Assembly: GCA_046483315.1 (NCBI GenBank)
Contig: JAWODJ010000072.1
Span: 20,170-84,169, forward strand
Direction of reading: 5' to 3'
DNA length: 64,000 bases
DNA from: PXAP01 sp046483315
Lineage (GTDB): Bacteria; Bacteroidota; Bacteroidia; Bacteroidales; PUMT01
Shown here: piece by piece, positions 28,664-37,696 of the stretch
How positions within the stretch are numbered: position 1 is the first letter of the stretch
Layout of the letters: every line of letters begins with the position of its first letter
Made by a program: the position numbers and the translations under genes
The notes under the pieces: model-generated
Told to the model about the DNA's origin: nothing
The model's input: the letters and a program-made list of their open reading frames with translations, nothing else
The model's database searches: none

Positions 28664-30781
28664 ATGAAGCCAATAAAAGAAACTATTCTGATTATGCTAT
28701 ACATATCGTTACTCTCTCTTCCACAGTCATGCAAGCAGGATCATCCCAAACCACCCGTGGCAGAAAAGATACCTCATGAGATGACCATACATGACCACAC
28801 AAGGATCGATAATTATTACTGGATGCGCGAACGTGAGAATCCCCGGGTGATTGAACATCTGGAGGCAGAGAATTCATATACGGAGTCTGTGCTGAAACAT
28901 ACGGAAACCCTCCAGGAAGAATTATACAACGAGATAATAGGCAGAATAAAACAAACTGATGAGTCCGTACCCTATTTTGACAACGGATATTACTATTATT
29001 ACAGGTATGAGGAGGGGGGTGAATTTCCGATTTACTGCAGGAAAAAAGAGAGCCTTGAGGCTGTTGAGGAGGTAATGCTTAACGTTAATGAAATGGCTGA
29101 AGGGCACAGCTTTTACAATGTTACAGGAATGAATGTGAGCCCCGACAATAAATTGCTGGCTTTCGGGATTGACTCTGTGGGAAGGAGAAAGTATGCGCTC
29201 AGGTTCAAGGATCTTGAAACGGGTGAGATTTTACCTGATAATATTTCCGGTACCAATGGCTATGTTGCATGGGCAGGAGACAGCAGAACTGTTTACTATA
29301 CAATACAGAATGAAACCACCCTCCGGTCGGAAAAGGTTTACAGGCATGTTCTCGGAAATGATCCGGATGAACGGGATCTTGTCTATTTTGAGGAGGATGA
29401 GACTTACAGGGTGGGGGTTTTTACAACCAAATCGAAGGAATATATAATGATTGTCTCATCCAGCACTCTTTCCACCGAGTACCGTTTTGCGAAGGCAGAC
29501 AATCCCGGGGATGATTTCAGGATTTTTCATCCCAGGGAGGAGGATATGCGATACAGTGTTGATCATCATGGCGATAAGTTTTATATCTTAACTAACTGGG
29601 ATGCAATGAATTTCAGGCTTATGGAAACATTTACCGGTCGCACGGGAAAGGAAAACTGGAAAGAGCTGGTGGCTCACAGGGAAGATGTATTACTTGGTGG
29701 TATGGAGATTTTTAATGACTATCTGGTTCTCTCGGAGAGGAAAAACGGACTTCGCCAGTTGTATGTTTATAAATGGAATGACAGTACCGGCCATTACCTG
29801 GAGTTTCCGGAAGAGGTATATACCGCCGGCATATCTGTTAATCCCGACTTTGAGAGTGAGGTTCTGAGATTTTCTTACAGTTCTCTTACAACGCCCAATT
29901 CGGTATTCGATTACAATATGAGAACCAGGGAACGGGAACTGCTCAAGCGGGATGAAGTACTTGGAGATTTTGATCCCGGCAACTACAAGTCAAGGAGATT
30001 ATATGCCACTGCAGGTGACGGGACAAAAATACCAGTATCGCTGGTTTACAGGAGAGGGATTGAGATGGATGCCTCAAATCCGCTTCTTCTTTATGCCTAT
30101 GGATCATACGGAGCAAGCACCGATCCCCGTTTCAGCTCCGTGCGGTTAAGTCTGCTTGACCGCGGCTTTATTTATGCCATAGCTCATGTCAGGGGCGGAC
30201 AGGAGATGGGCCGCTACTGGTATGAGGATGGTAAATTGCTTGCAAAGATGAATACTTTTACTGACTTCAATGATTGTGCACAATTTCTCATTGATCAAAA
30301 CTATACCAGTCCCCAAAACCTCTTTGCCCAGGGTGGAAGTGCCGGCGGACTTTTGATTGGTGCGATTATAAATCTCAAACCTGAGTTATATCGCGGTGTT
30401 ATTGCAGCAGTTCCCTTTGTCGATGTTGTGACTACCATGCTTGACGACAGCATTCCGCTTACTACCGCTGAATATGACGAGTGGGGTAATCCGAATGATC
30501 CGGAATATTACCGTTATATGCTTTCCTATTCCCCTTACGACCAGGTTAGCCGGCAGGAATATCCTGCAATGCTTGTAACAACCGGACTGCATGATTCACA
30601 GGTACAGTACTGGGAACCCGCAAAATGGGTTGCAAAGCTCCGTGAGTTTAAGACAGGAGATAATTTATTGCTGCTTCATACCAATATGGAAGCCGGCCAC
30701 GGAGGTGCTTCGGGAAGGTATCAGCGCTACAGGGAGATAGCGATGGAATACGCTTTTTTAATAGATCTGGCAGGAGTTTGA
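28664..30781 (+). CDS. Prolyl oligopeptidase (S9A) family lipoprotein
   Basis: A 705-residue exported peptidase. The N-terminus is a lipoprotein signal (LYISLLSLPQSC), so it probably sits in the periplasm or outer membrane. A seven-bladed propeller domain (about 75-430) covers the alpha/beta-hydrolase catalytic domain. The triad is Ser about 559 in GGSAGG, Asp about 644 in GLHDSQV and His about 679 in AGHGG. Members cleave short peptides after Pro or basic residues (oligopeptidase B-like). The ATG at 28664 is chosen over GTG at 28661. Confidence 0.93.
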   Translation: MKPIKETILIMLYISLLSLPQSCKQDHPKPPVAEKIPHEMTIHDHTRIDNYYWMRERENPRVIEHLEAENSYTESVLKHTETLQEELYNEIIGRIKQTDESVPYFDNGYYYYYRYEEGGEFPIYCRKKESLEAVEEVMLNVNEMAEGHSFYNVTGMNVSPDNKLLAFGIDSVGRRKYALRFKDLETGEILPDNISGTNGYVAWAGDSRTVYYTIQNETTLRSEKVYRHVLGNDPDERDLVYFEEDETYRVGVFTTKSKEYIMIVSSSTLSTEYRFAKADNPGDDFRIFHPREEDMRYSVDHHGDKFYILTNWDAMNFRLMETFTGRTGKENWKELVAHREDVLLGGMEIFNDYLVLSERKNGLRQLYVYKWNDSTGHYLEFPEEVYTAGISVNPDFESEVLRFSYSSLTTPNSVFDYNMRTRERELLKRDEVLGDFDPGNYKSRRLYATAGDGTKIPVSLVYRRGIEMDASNPLLLYAYGSYGASTDPRFSSVRLSLLDRGFIYAIAHVRGGQEMGRYWYEDGKLLAKMNTFTDFNDCAQFLIDQNYTSPQNLFAQGGSAGGLLIGAIINLKPELYRGVIAAVPFVDVVTTMLDDSIPLTTAEYDEWGNPNDPEYYRYMLSYSPYDQVSRQEYPAMLVTTGLHDSQVQYWEPAKWVAKLREFKTGDNLLLLHTNMEAGHGGASGRYQRYREIAMEYAFLIDLAGV

Positions 30782-31010
30782 CTGTTCAGCCCCCGGTTTC
30801 CCGGAAATTTTTTTTATTCACAGTTGATTTATAGCTGTACAGTAATGAACATAATATGTTCATAAACGGACACATTATATCCCGGGAATATCGGTTAATA
30901 ACAAATATATTTTTATTTAAGATATTATAAATTAATATGTTAAATAGATTGGCACATTTTTGGTTATCCGTGTTGGTAACATTATTAATCAAATATGGAG
31001 GAACCAGAAA

Positions 31011-31472
31011 ATGAAGAAATCTATTTTATTACTTGTTGCAGGAATTATTTGTGTCTCTGTAACCTTAAAAGCCAGCGCACCTGATTATATAATTACCGAT
31101 GAGGGTGTTACCTATTACGAAAAAGTCCGCTACGGCCTAACCACCGGCCTGGTTGGTGTTAATGAATCCGGCAGGGTTGGCTATCAGACCGGGGATGTTG
31201 TTTCATTCAGTAAGAACGGGCAGATCTATGAAAGAATGCCGGTTATCAGGAATAACAGTGAAAGTGGACGTTATGCCTTCATGGAGCTTGTTGCCTACAG
31301 GTGTGGAATGAAAGTTTACAGGAACAGTCTTGGCGGATCTCCTGGTGATTTACCAAATTATGAACTTCTTGTTTTTAAAAACGGCAGGTTTATTGTTAAG
31401 TTTGATGAAAAGAATTCAGAAAATCTGCAAAAGTTTTTCTTAAGGCCTGAGGCTTCCCTTGCAGCGAAATAA
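31011..31472 (+). CDS. Exported protein of unknown function, 153 residues
   Basis: The start at 31011 follows a strong GGAGG site and opens a signal peptide (MKKSILLLVAGIICVSVTLKAS). The mature part is rich in beta strands and Tyr (ITDEGVTYYEKVRYGLTTGLVG) and includes one Cys. I do not recognise the family. It stands alone with its own terminator, between the S9 peptidase gene and the convergent DUF3127 gene. It is probably periplasmic; nothing more can be said. Confidence 0.75.
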   Translation: MKKSILLLVAGIICVSVTLKASAPDYIITDEGVTYYEKVRYGLTTGLVGVNESGRVGYQTGDVVSFSKNGQIYERMPVIRNNSESGRYAFMELVAYRCGMKVYRNSLGGSPGDLPNYELLVFKNGRFIVKFDEKNSENLQKFFLRPEASLAAK

Positions 31473-31478
31473 AACAGC

Positions 31479-31514
31479 AAAAAAAAACGGCCCGGTTCAG
31501 GGCCGTTTTTTTTT
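31479..31514. terminator. Strong bidirectional terminator
   Basis: A 15-bp perfect stem: nine A plus CGGCCC (31479-31493), loop GGTTCA, then GGGCCG plus nine T (31500-31514). It lies between convergent genes and can work in both directions. Confidence 0.93.
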
Positions 31515-31526
31515 AACCGGTGTTAA

Positions 31527-31892
31527 TCAGAATGGCAGCAGTTCGTCGTCGGCAGGTGGAATATCTTCGGGCGGCGGCGGTGTATTTTTGACCGATGAAG
31601 AGTAATTCTCGCCACCTGCCGCTGTTTTTTCAATCCTCCATGCCTTCACATCAGTGTACCATCTTTCATTGAACTCTCTTGATTCAATATTTACACTGAC
31701 CTTTAATTCATCACCCTCTTTCAGGCCATCAATATCTCCTGCTTTGTCACCCCATGCACTGATGCATATTTTTCTGGAGAATTCACCCGGTGTTTCAATG
31801 ATAAAATCCTGTTTTACCCAGGGACCGTTTTTTCCGGTGCCATTCTGCCGGGGTAATATCTGGAGGAGTTTCCCTGTAATTACGACACTCAT
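31527..31892 (-). CDS. DUF3127 protein, SSB-like (OB fold) with acidic tip
   Basis: A 121-residue protein with an OB-fold-like core of the DUF3127 family (VITGKLLQILPRQNG...VKQDFIIETPG...ICISAWGD, GLKEGDELKVSVNIESREFNERWYTDVKAWRIE). The C-terminus is Pro-rich and ends in the acidic DDELLPF, which closely mimics the DDDIPF tip by which single-stranded DNA-binding proteins recruit partners. DUF3127 is widespread in Bacteroidota with no established function. A role in ssDNA or RNA binding is inference from these two features. Confidence 0.85.
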   Translation of the reverse strand: MSVVITGKLLQILPRQNGTGKNGPWVKQDFIIETPGEFSRKICISAWGDKAGDIDGLKEGDELKVSVNIESREFNERWYTDVKAWRIEKTAAGGENYSSSVKNTPPPPEDIPPADDELLPF

Positions 31893-31918
31893 ATTAAGAA
31901 GAGCTTATAGCCGATACC

Positions 31919-32602
31919 TTATTCAGAAATAATATCGAGCAGTTCAATTTCAAAAATAAGCATCATATAGGGTTCTATTACACCGCCCTGCCGGGGATTG
32001 GCACCATAAGCCAGTTCCTGGGGTATATATATTCTCCATTTTGAGCCAACTGACATCAGCTGCAGTGCCTCTGTCCATCCCGGTATTACCTGGTTAAGCT
32101 GAAACTGTGCCGGCTCGCCTCTTTCGTAGGAGCTGTCAAACTGGGTGCCGTCAATCAGGGTACCCTTGTAATGTACAACAACTTCATCGTCAGCAGAAGG
32201 TTGGGGGCCGTCTCCCATTTCTATCACTTCATATTGAATTCCCGAATCGGTTGTAATGACACCCTCTTTTAACCTGTTTTCGGCCAGAAATTCTTCTCCC
32301 TCCTCTATGTTATCTCCAAACTGAAGTTTGCCGAAGTAGTCGTTTAACATCATATTTGCTTCTTCGGGATTAATTGCAGTTGTATCACCGTCAAACAATT
32401 CCTGTATTGCCAGTGCAACAGCCTGTGGATTGATATCTTCAATGCCGCTCATAAGCAGGCTGGATCCGAAAGTCACACCAATGGCGTAGCTTATTGTGTC
32501 AGTTTGTGTTTTTAACTGGTCACGTGTGAGTTCATTTTGTCCGCATGATGAGAATACAACTGCGGCAGCAAGAAAAAAAGATAAGAACATTTTTGTTTTC
32601 AT
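31919..32602 (-). CDS. FKBP-type peptidyl-prolyl isomerase lipoprotein (FkpA/Mip-like)
   Basis: A 227-residue exported protein with a lipoprotein signal (AAAVVFSSCGQ), a helical dimerisation region (DTISYAIGVTFGSSLL..., about 35-110) and a C-terminal FKBP domain (VVVHYKGTLIDGTQFDSSYERGEPAQF ... VIPGWTEALQLMSVGSKWRIYIPQELAYG). This is the arrangement of FkpA/Mip proteins, periplasmic chaperone-isomerases. It is the fourth isomerase-like gene of the window, though not in the SurA run. Confidence 0.93.
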   Translation of the reverse strand: MKTKMFLSFFLAAAVVFSSCGQNELTRDQLKTQTDTISYAIGVTFGSSLLMSGIEDINPQAVALAIQELFDGDTTAINPEEANMMLNDYFGKLQFGDNIEEGEEFLAENRLKEGVITTDSGIQYEVIEMGDGPQPSADDEVVVHYKGTLIDGTQFDSSYERGEPAQFQLNQVIPGWTEALQLMSVGSKWRIYIPQELAYGANPRQGGVIEPYMMLIFEIELLDIISE

Positions 32603-32925
32603 TTTCTGTAATTTATGGTTATCAATTGATTATTTCAGATTTTTGGTAATTTTATGAATGTTAAAATTATTGTAGTCTGCCAACAGGAGCAGAATGGTAC
32701 CGGAAACCGCTGTCATTTAAAATGATTTCCTTAACTAACCTGCGAAAGTAAAGTAAAATATTAAGAAATATGCATAAAAAACTTTAAATTTACATCCCGG
32801 CCGTTTGAACAAAACCGGTTAAACTCCACCCTGAACAGCGGGTTTTCAATCAATTGGGGTTTTTTATGCCGGTATATGCTGCATGCACGGAGAGGGTTAT
32901 ACCTTTTTCTGCAACATACAATTTA
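32603..32925. other. Intergenic region between mnmD and the FKBP gene
   Basis: A gap of 323 bp on a stretch where both neighbours are on the minus strand. It holds a short inverted repeat with a T-run on the plus side (ACCC...GGGTTTT near 32830-32847) and presumably the FKBP promoter. No gene was recognised in it. Confidence 0.5.
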
Positions 32926-33606
32926 TTATTGTTTGAAGGCTGTGGTGATATGCCTTTTTCCGGGCGGACCGGGAATTCGTTTAACTATCAGTCCGGCCGA
33001 TTCCATGGTTCTTCTGACGCTGCCTTTGCAGGAATATGTGGTTAAGACTGCGCCGTGATTCATCATACTGCAGATTTTACTGAATATCTCCTTCGTCCAC
33101 AATTCCGGCTGGGTATCCGGACTAAAGGCATCGAAATATATTACATCATATGAGTCCTGAGGGTTATAAGATTTGAAATCTGCTTCTGTTTTTTTTAGTG
33201 TGAAAAACCTGCCTATCCGGACCTCTTCTTCCCACCTGCATTCGTGGATGCGTTTAAAAACATCACTTTGTCTCTCATTTTGTAAAAAACCTGCAAGCTT
33301 CTTCCAGATTTCATTATCAAGAGGAAACTTTTCAATTGTATGATAAAAGATATTTACCTTTTTTTCTTCTGCCTCCAGGAAACTGAGACAGGCATTCAGG
33401 CCTGTGCCAAAACCTGTTTCAAACAATCTTACGCTTTGTTTTTTAACCCTGCATAAAGCATTGGTTATGAATACAAAGGCCGACTCCTGTATTGCACCGT
33501 GTATTGAATGATAGTGCTCATTAAGCCCGGGTACATATATTGTCGGAGAACCATCTGCTGTTATGGTAATTACCTTACCACTCATCTTATGGCTGTTTGT
33601 TTGCAT
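32926..33606 (-). CDS. mnmD: tRNA 5-methylaminomethyl-2-thiouridine methyltransferase MnmD
   Basis: A 226-residue stand-alone version of the MnmC methyltransferase domain (DUF752). It carries SAM motif I LFETGFGTGLNAC and the family signature IYFDAFSPDTQPELWT, plus an N-terminal PGLNEHYHSIHGAIQES motif. The enzyme methylates nm5s2U34 to mnm5s2U34 in tRNAs for Lys, Glu and Gln. The oxidase half of MnmC is absent, as is usual outside Gammaproteobacteria. It overlaps the stop of the S41 peptidase gene by 20 bp. Confidence 0.92.
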   Translation of the reverse strand: MQTNSHKMSGKVITITADGSPTIYVPGLNEHYHSIHGAIQESAFVFITNALCRVKKQSVRLFETGFGTGLNACLSFLEAEEKKVNIFYHTIEKFPLDNEIWKKLAGFLQNERQSDVFKRIHECRWEEEVRIGRFFTLKKTEADFKSYNPQDSYDVIYFDAFSPDTQPELWTKEIFSKICSMMNHGAVLTTYSCKGSVRRTMESAGLIVKRIPGPPGKRHITTAFKQ

Positions 33607-34615
33607 TCCTGTCTTTTATATACCTCAGGCCAGCATCAATAATTGTATCAATACCCCTGTTTTCATCTCTTTCTGAGAGATTAATATGATATGTGGGAGG
33701 GATGCCGTGCTCAACATTGAATCCGTTAAATCCCAGGGTCTGGGTTCTTGGGAACCGGTAACGCCATCCGTTTAGTAATTCATAATCATACGGTGTTCCC
33801 CCTCCGCCTCCTGTTGTATCACCTATTATGGTAACATGGGGGAATGCAGACATTATCAGGACAAAGTCATTTGTGGCACTGTATGTACGCCTGTTGGCAA
33901 GCACAACAACGGGATTTGTAAATTGTTTTTTTCCTTCCGGGGAAATGTAGTTTGGCTGGGGCCGGGTGAAATCACCATGCCCGGGTCCTGATTTGTAAAG
34001 TGTATAGGATACCAGGCGTTTACGGTCTGCAAATCTGCTTGTTATAATTTTCCCACCGCTGCTGTAACCTCCGCTGTTATTCCTGACATCGACAATTATC
34101 CCTTTCATATCGTAGAATTCGTCTATTACCTGGTCAATATCCTGCTCTTCAACTTTCTCAGAAAAAGACATAATATAGATATAACCAATTGAGTCTATAA
34201 CAGTTGTTTCAAAAGGTCCCGTTTTTTTATAGCTTCCCCCGAAATAGGAATTCACCAGTATATCATAATTAAAATTTTCAGGATAACCGGAGTACCATTC
34301 CCAGTTTTTTGCCTTATCAAAATCGGAATACAGATTGACGTGACTGTCCCTTAGATGGAGCAACATTTCCGACATTATGCTGAATAGCTGCTCCCGGTTA
34401 ATGCTGTTAGTGACTTTCGGACGGTAGATCCGGTACAGAGAATCCCAGTCAATATTTTTATATTCAAAGAATGAGTATTTCTCATCGATGGTTGTCCACA
34501 ACAATTCAAAATTATTCTCATTAGTGTTTTCAGCATCTTTTTCAATCAGCAGCTTTTCACATGACAGTAAACCCGGCATGCACAGAAAAAGAAATATATA
34601 TATTATTTTTTGCAT
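33587..34615 (-). CDS. S41-family C-terminal processing peptidase, lipoprotein
   Basis: A 342-residue exported protease. The start is the ATG at 34615 (MQKIIYIFLFLCMPGLLSCEKL), with a lipoprotein signal and lipidated Cys near residue 19; the frame upstream would start with TTG. The S41 core includes the first catalytic-domain strand (DSIGYIYIMSFSEK), VDVRNNSGGYSSGGK and the nucleophile region NRRTYSATNDFV, followed by GDTTGGGGGTPYDYEL. The PDZ domain of CtpA-type proteases is missing, as in the tricorn-core-like Bacteroidota members. It is 5 bp after the beta-barrel gene, so the two form an operon. Confidence 0.88.
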   Translation of the reverse strand: MQKIIYIFLFLCMPGLLSCEKLLIEKDAENTNENNFELLWTTIDEKYSFFEYKNIDWDSLYRIYRPKVTNSINREQLFSIMSEMLLHLRDSHVNLYSDFDKAKNWEWYSGYPENFNYDILVNSYFGGSYKKTGPFETTVIDSIGYIYIMSFSEKVEEQDIDQVIDEFYDMKGIIVDVRNNSGGYSSGGKIITSRFADRKRLVSYTLYKSGPGHGDFTRPQPNYISPEGKKQFTNPVVVLANRRTYSATNDFVLIMSAFPHVTIIGDTTGGGGGTPYDYELLNGWRYRFPRTQTLGFNGFNVEHGIPPTYHINLSERDENRGIDTIIDAGLRYIKDRNANKQP

Positions 34616-34620
34616 ACCGG

Positions 34621-35442
34621 TTACCAAAAGTTAAACATTGTTTTTAGAGTTAACATGTGAGTAGATGACTCAAGCCGGTTCGCGGTATTATGATCAAAAA
34701 ACTCCCAGCTATAACCAATACTAATGATGTTATTGTTTTTTGTTTTGTATTCTAAAGAAAAATAGCTGTCTGCACCAATGAATTTATTAAGGGATGAGAT
34801 TTCTACACTTTTTATCAGGCTTTGCAGGTGGCCTGTTTCGTGATCCAGAAACCCTGCCGGCTTAATATAGGCATAGGAGGGCCGTACTGCAAAAACCACA
34901 ACAGGAATAAATAACCCCGCATGCAGGTTAATCTCCCTCATCTCTTTTGTAAACAGGGATAAAGATAATGAACTGCTGATATTCAGTGTGCTGAAAAAAT
35001 AGTTATTCCTGGCGCTGTTTGTTAATCGGTTATGTTCATAGCTGGCAAACTGTGTCTCCATAACCCCGCCCAGGAATAGTTTACCTTTCCCGTTGAAAAA
35101 ATTACCTGCAAGTCTCATGTGGGAATAGCTTACCACCGGGTTTATAATTTTCATTTCTGATGATGTAAGCTGAGGGTATATTGATGGTGTTACGCTGCCA
35201 TAAAGAAGACCTATTTTCAGACTGTTCCTTGTTGTGTCAGACCGGCTTTGAAAGCCGGCATAAAAACAGGGATGGTTGCCGCTGTAATATAGTGGAGATA
35301 TGCCATTGTCGCGTAATCCCATATGAGCCCATCCGCCACCCGTACTGATGTATCTTGTTTTATTTTCCGTTGGGTATATTTCCGTGAAAACGGAGAGAAG
35401 AAGAATCAACAGAGGGATATATTTTCTGCAGTTATTAATCAT
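34621..35442 (-). CDS. Predicted outer-membrane beta-barrel protein, unknown function
   Basis: A 273-residue protein with a signal peptide (IPLLILLLSVFTEIYP, about 9-24). The rest alternates short amphipathic strands with turns (AHMGLRDNGISPLYYSG, KLFLGGVMETQFASYEHN, IISIGYSWEFF) and ends in a C-terminal aromatic strand LKTMFNFW. The terminal aromatic residue is typical of Bam substrates. No family was recognised. It is followed 5 bp later by the S41 peptidase gene. Confidence 0.65.
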   Translation of the reverse strand: MINNCRKYIPLLILLLSVFTEIYPTENKTRYISTGGGWAHMGLRDNGISPLYYSGNHPCFYAGFQSRSDTTRNSLKIGLLYGSVTPSIYPQLTSSEMKIINPVVSYSHMRLAGNFFNGKGKLFLGGVMETQFASYEHNRLTNSARNNYFFSTLNISSSLSLSLFTKEMREINLHAGLFIPVVVFAVRPSYAYIKPAGFLDHETGHLQSLIKSVEISSLNKFIGADSYFSLEYKTKNNNIISIGYSWEFFDHNTANRLESSTHMLTLKTMFNFW

Positions 35443-35677
35443 CAGATCCTGTCATAATTTATTCCGGTACTGCCGGGGTGCAATATAGGAATATTTAACG
35501 TTTGCTTATAAAATATTCTTATTCCAGCATGACCGGAGAGAAAAATATTTTTATCTGCATAATACAAATAGTTGTTCCATTATGATAAACAAACACCTTA
35601 TTTAGTTTGATCCGATCCAATATGTTTTTAATTTTACTTGCTTTATAAGATCAATGATTTATTAACAATATTTACCA

Positions 35678-36181
35678 ATGGAAAAAAAACAGGTATTTCT
35701 GATTATTATAATACAATCTGTCGTTATTGCACTTTTACTTATTTACCTTGTTTTCTCATTAGGAAACCTGCAAAAGATCGCGACACTTGAAAGTGAGCTT
35801 GATAAAGTCAGGGAGCGTGAGGCAATCTGTATTGATCGTAACGACAGTCTTTCGCTTTTATTACAGGAGGAGAGAATAACTCATTCCATGCCACCTTTTC
35901 TGGACAGGACGCAGGTTGAAGAACTTGTAAAAAAAGGTCTTTCCAGTCCGGTTGAAGATCTCAGGGATGATCTTGTAAGCGATCCTGACCTGATAGGCAC
36001 TTCGGCTGTTCTTGGCGGCAGAATGGGGTTCTATTTGCGTGACGGTATTCATGTGCTTAACAAAAGGTGGGTTTTTGCTTATTTTGAGGACGGGCATATG
36101 GCGGGAGCCATTTTACTCAGATATGATGTCAGTCCGGATGGAGGGATAAGCTGGGAGGTGATTGATGAATTGATATATTAG
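35678..36181 (+). CDS. Membrane-anchored coiled-coil protein of unknown function
   Basis: A 167-residue protein with one N-terminal membrane anchor (about 6-30) and a short coiled coil (about 31-65, IATLESELDKVREREAI). The C-terminal globular region ends in GGISWEVIDELIY and includes LGGRMGFYLRDGIHVLNKRWVFAYFEDGHMAGA. The anchor leaves the C-terminal part most likely in the periplasm. I recognise no family. It stands alone, convergent with rnz 3 bp away. Confidence 0.7.
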   Translation: MEKKQVFLIIIIQSVVIALLLIYLVFSLGNLQKIATLESELDKVREREAICIDRNDSLSLLLQEERITHSMPPFLDRTQVEELVKKGLSSPVEDLRDDLVSDPDLIGTSAVLGGRMGFYLRDGIHVLNKRWVFAYFEDGHMAGAILLRYDVSPDGGISWEVIDELIY

Positions 36182-36184
36182 GTG

Positions 36185-37135
36185 TCATATTACACTTTCT
36201 GAACCCGGAAACCTTTTTTGTTCAACAGCATGGCAATCCCCTTCATTTGCTGCATATGTTTCAGGAAATTCTTTCCTTGCTTCTTCAACCAGCTCATCTG
36301 TTGTTTTGTAACGGGCAGAGAAATGGCCGATAATAAGTTTTTGCACACTGGCTTTTGCAGCAATCATGCCTGCCTGTTTTGCAGTGGAATGGCCGGTTTC
36401 GGCGGCTCTCCCTGACATATTATGAAGATATGTTGCCTCGTGATACAGGATATTTACATTTTTTATTTGAGGTAATATCGATTCTGTGTATTTTGTGTCT
36501 GAGCAATATGCTAGAGATCTGGGTACCAGGGGAGGAAGGGTGAGTATTTTATTTGATATTATCCGGCCGTTCTCATTAATGAAATCCTGTCCCTTTTTAA
36601 TATTCATCATTTCTTTCACGGGAACTTTGTGATAGGTGATCATCTCTTTTCTAAGGTTCAGCAGAGGGGCTTTTTCCCTGAAAAGGAAACCACATGAAGG
36701 AATCCTGTGCCTGAGAGGTATAGTTTGTATTTCAAGCTTTTCGTCCTGGTATATAAGCTCCTTCTTTTTTGAGCCAAGCGGGTGAAATATTATCTTAAAA
36801 GGCAGCGGGTATTCGTAATAATATTTTCTATTGTCATTTAATATTGATTCAAGAATCGGGTGGGCGTATATATGCAGGTCAGATTTTCTGCCCAGCAGAC
36901 TGAAGGTACTTATTAACCCGAACAGTCCGAAGGTATGATCACCGTGTACATGAGAGATAAGTATATGATTTATCCTGCCAAAACCGATCCTGTTTTTTCT
37001 GAGCTGTATCTGTGTGCCTTCCCCGCAGTCCGCCAAAAAATACCGCTCATGAATATTAATTACATGAGCGGCAGGGAATCTCTCGGAAGTTGGTACAGCA
37101 GAACTACTTCCTAGTATTGTCAGAGAAAATGACAC
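36185..37135 (-). CDS. rnz: Ribonuclease Z
   Basis: A 316-residue metallo-beta-lactamase nuclease, near the usual length of the short tRNase Z form. The zinc motif HVHGDHTFGL is at about residue 61, with later His residues in YHEATYLHNMSG and GHSTAKQAGMIAAKA and the FSARYKTTDEL motif. It endonucleolytically trims tRNA 3' ends. It follows the STAS gene by 21 bp on the same strand. The local tRNA-Asp encodes its CCA, so the enzyme may act only on CCA-less precursors. Confidence 0.94.
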   Translation of the reverse strand: MSFSLTILGSSSAVPTSERFPAAHVINIHERYFLADCGEGTQIQLRKNRIGFGRINHILISHVHGDHTFGLFGLISTFSLLGRKSDLHIYAHPILESILNDNRKYYYEYPLPFKIIFHPLGSKKKELIYQDEKLEIQTIPLRHRIPSCGFLFREKAPLLNLRKEMITYHKVPVKEMMNIKKGQDFINENGRIISNKILTLPPLVPRSLAYCSDTKYTESILPQIKNVNILYHEATYLHNMSGRAAETGHSTAKQAGMIAAKASVQKLIIGHFSARYKTTDELVEEARKEFPETYAANEGDCHAVEQKRFPGSESVI

Positions 37136-37156
37136 GATGGTATTAAATAATTGCCA

Positions 37157-37513
37157 TTATCCGCTTTCCTGGTTAGCCTCAATTAATTTAGCCGCATCCT
37201 GAACTGTTGGTGTTATGTTCAGCACCGTATCAAGCTGTGAAATTGTAATAAGTCTTTCTACCGCATCATTAAGACCGGTAAGGACGAAGGTGCCGTTGGC
37301 ATTCTTGCTCAACCGGTTAGCCACAAGTATGGCACTAAGTCCGGATGAATCACAGTACTTGCAATTGCTCAGATCCATAATTACATTATTCTCACCTTTG
37401 CCTGAAATAAGTACAAGTTCTGATTTCAGGGCGGGAGCAATATGGGTATCGAGTTTCTCCTCAAGTACCTGGATCATCGTGTAGTGTTCAAACTTCTCAA
37501 TATTGAATTCCAT
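37157..37513 (-). CDS. STAS-domain protein, anti-sigma factor antagonist-like
   Basis: A 118-residue single STAS domain with the core NVIMDLSNCKYCDSSGLSAILVANRLSK. The Ser in DSSG is the position that is phosphorylated in SpoIIAA-type antagonists. The N-terminal strand (FNIEKFEHYTMIQVLEEKLD) is typical. In partner-switching systems such proteins bind a HPK-type anti-sigma factor. No kinase or sigma-factor gene is adjacent, so its target is unknown. It lies upstream of rnz with 21 bp spacing. Confidence 0.88.
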   Translation of the reverse strand: MEFNIEKFEHYTMIQVLEEKLDTHIAPALKSELVLISGKGENNVIMDLSNCKYCDSSGLSAILVANRLSKNANGTFVLTGLNDAVERLITISQLDTVLNITPTVQDAAKLIEANQESG

Positions 37514-37696
37514 TGCAAAAAGTTTTTGTTATGAAGCCTTCTAAAAATTGAGAAACTCATTTTTTAAACCAGTTTGATAATATGATTTAATTAATGAGTA
37601 CTCAGATTATGAAATACAAATTTCAATCTTTTGCTAAAATAACTAATTATTTGTTAGTTCAAACAAGAAATCTGATATTTTAAATCCAAAATACTT

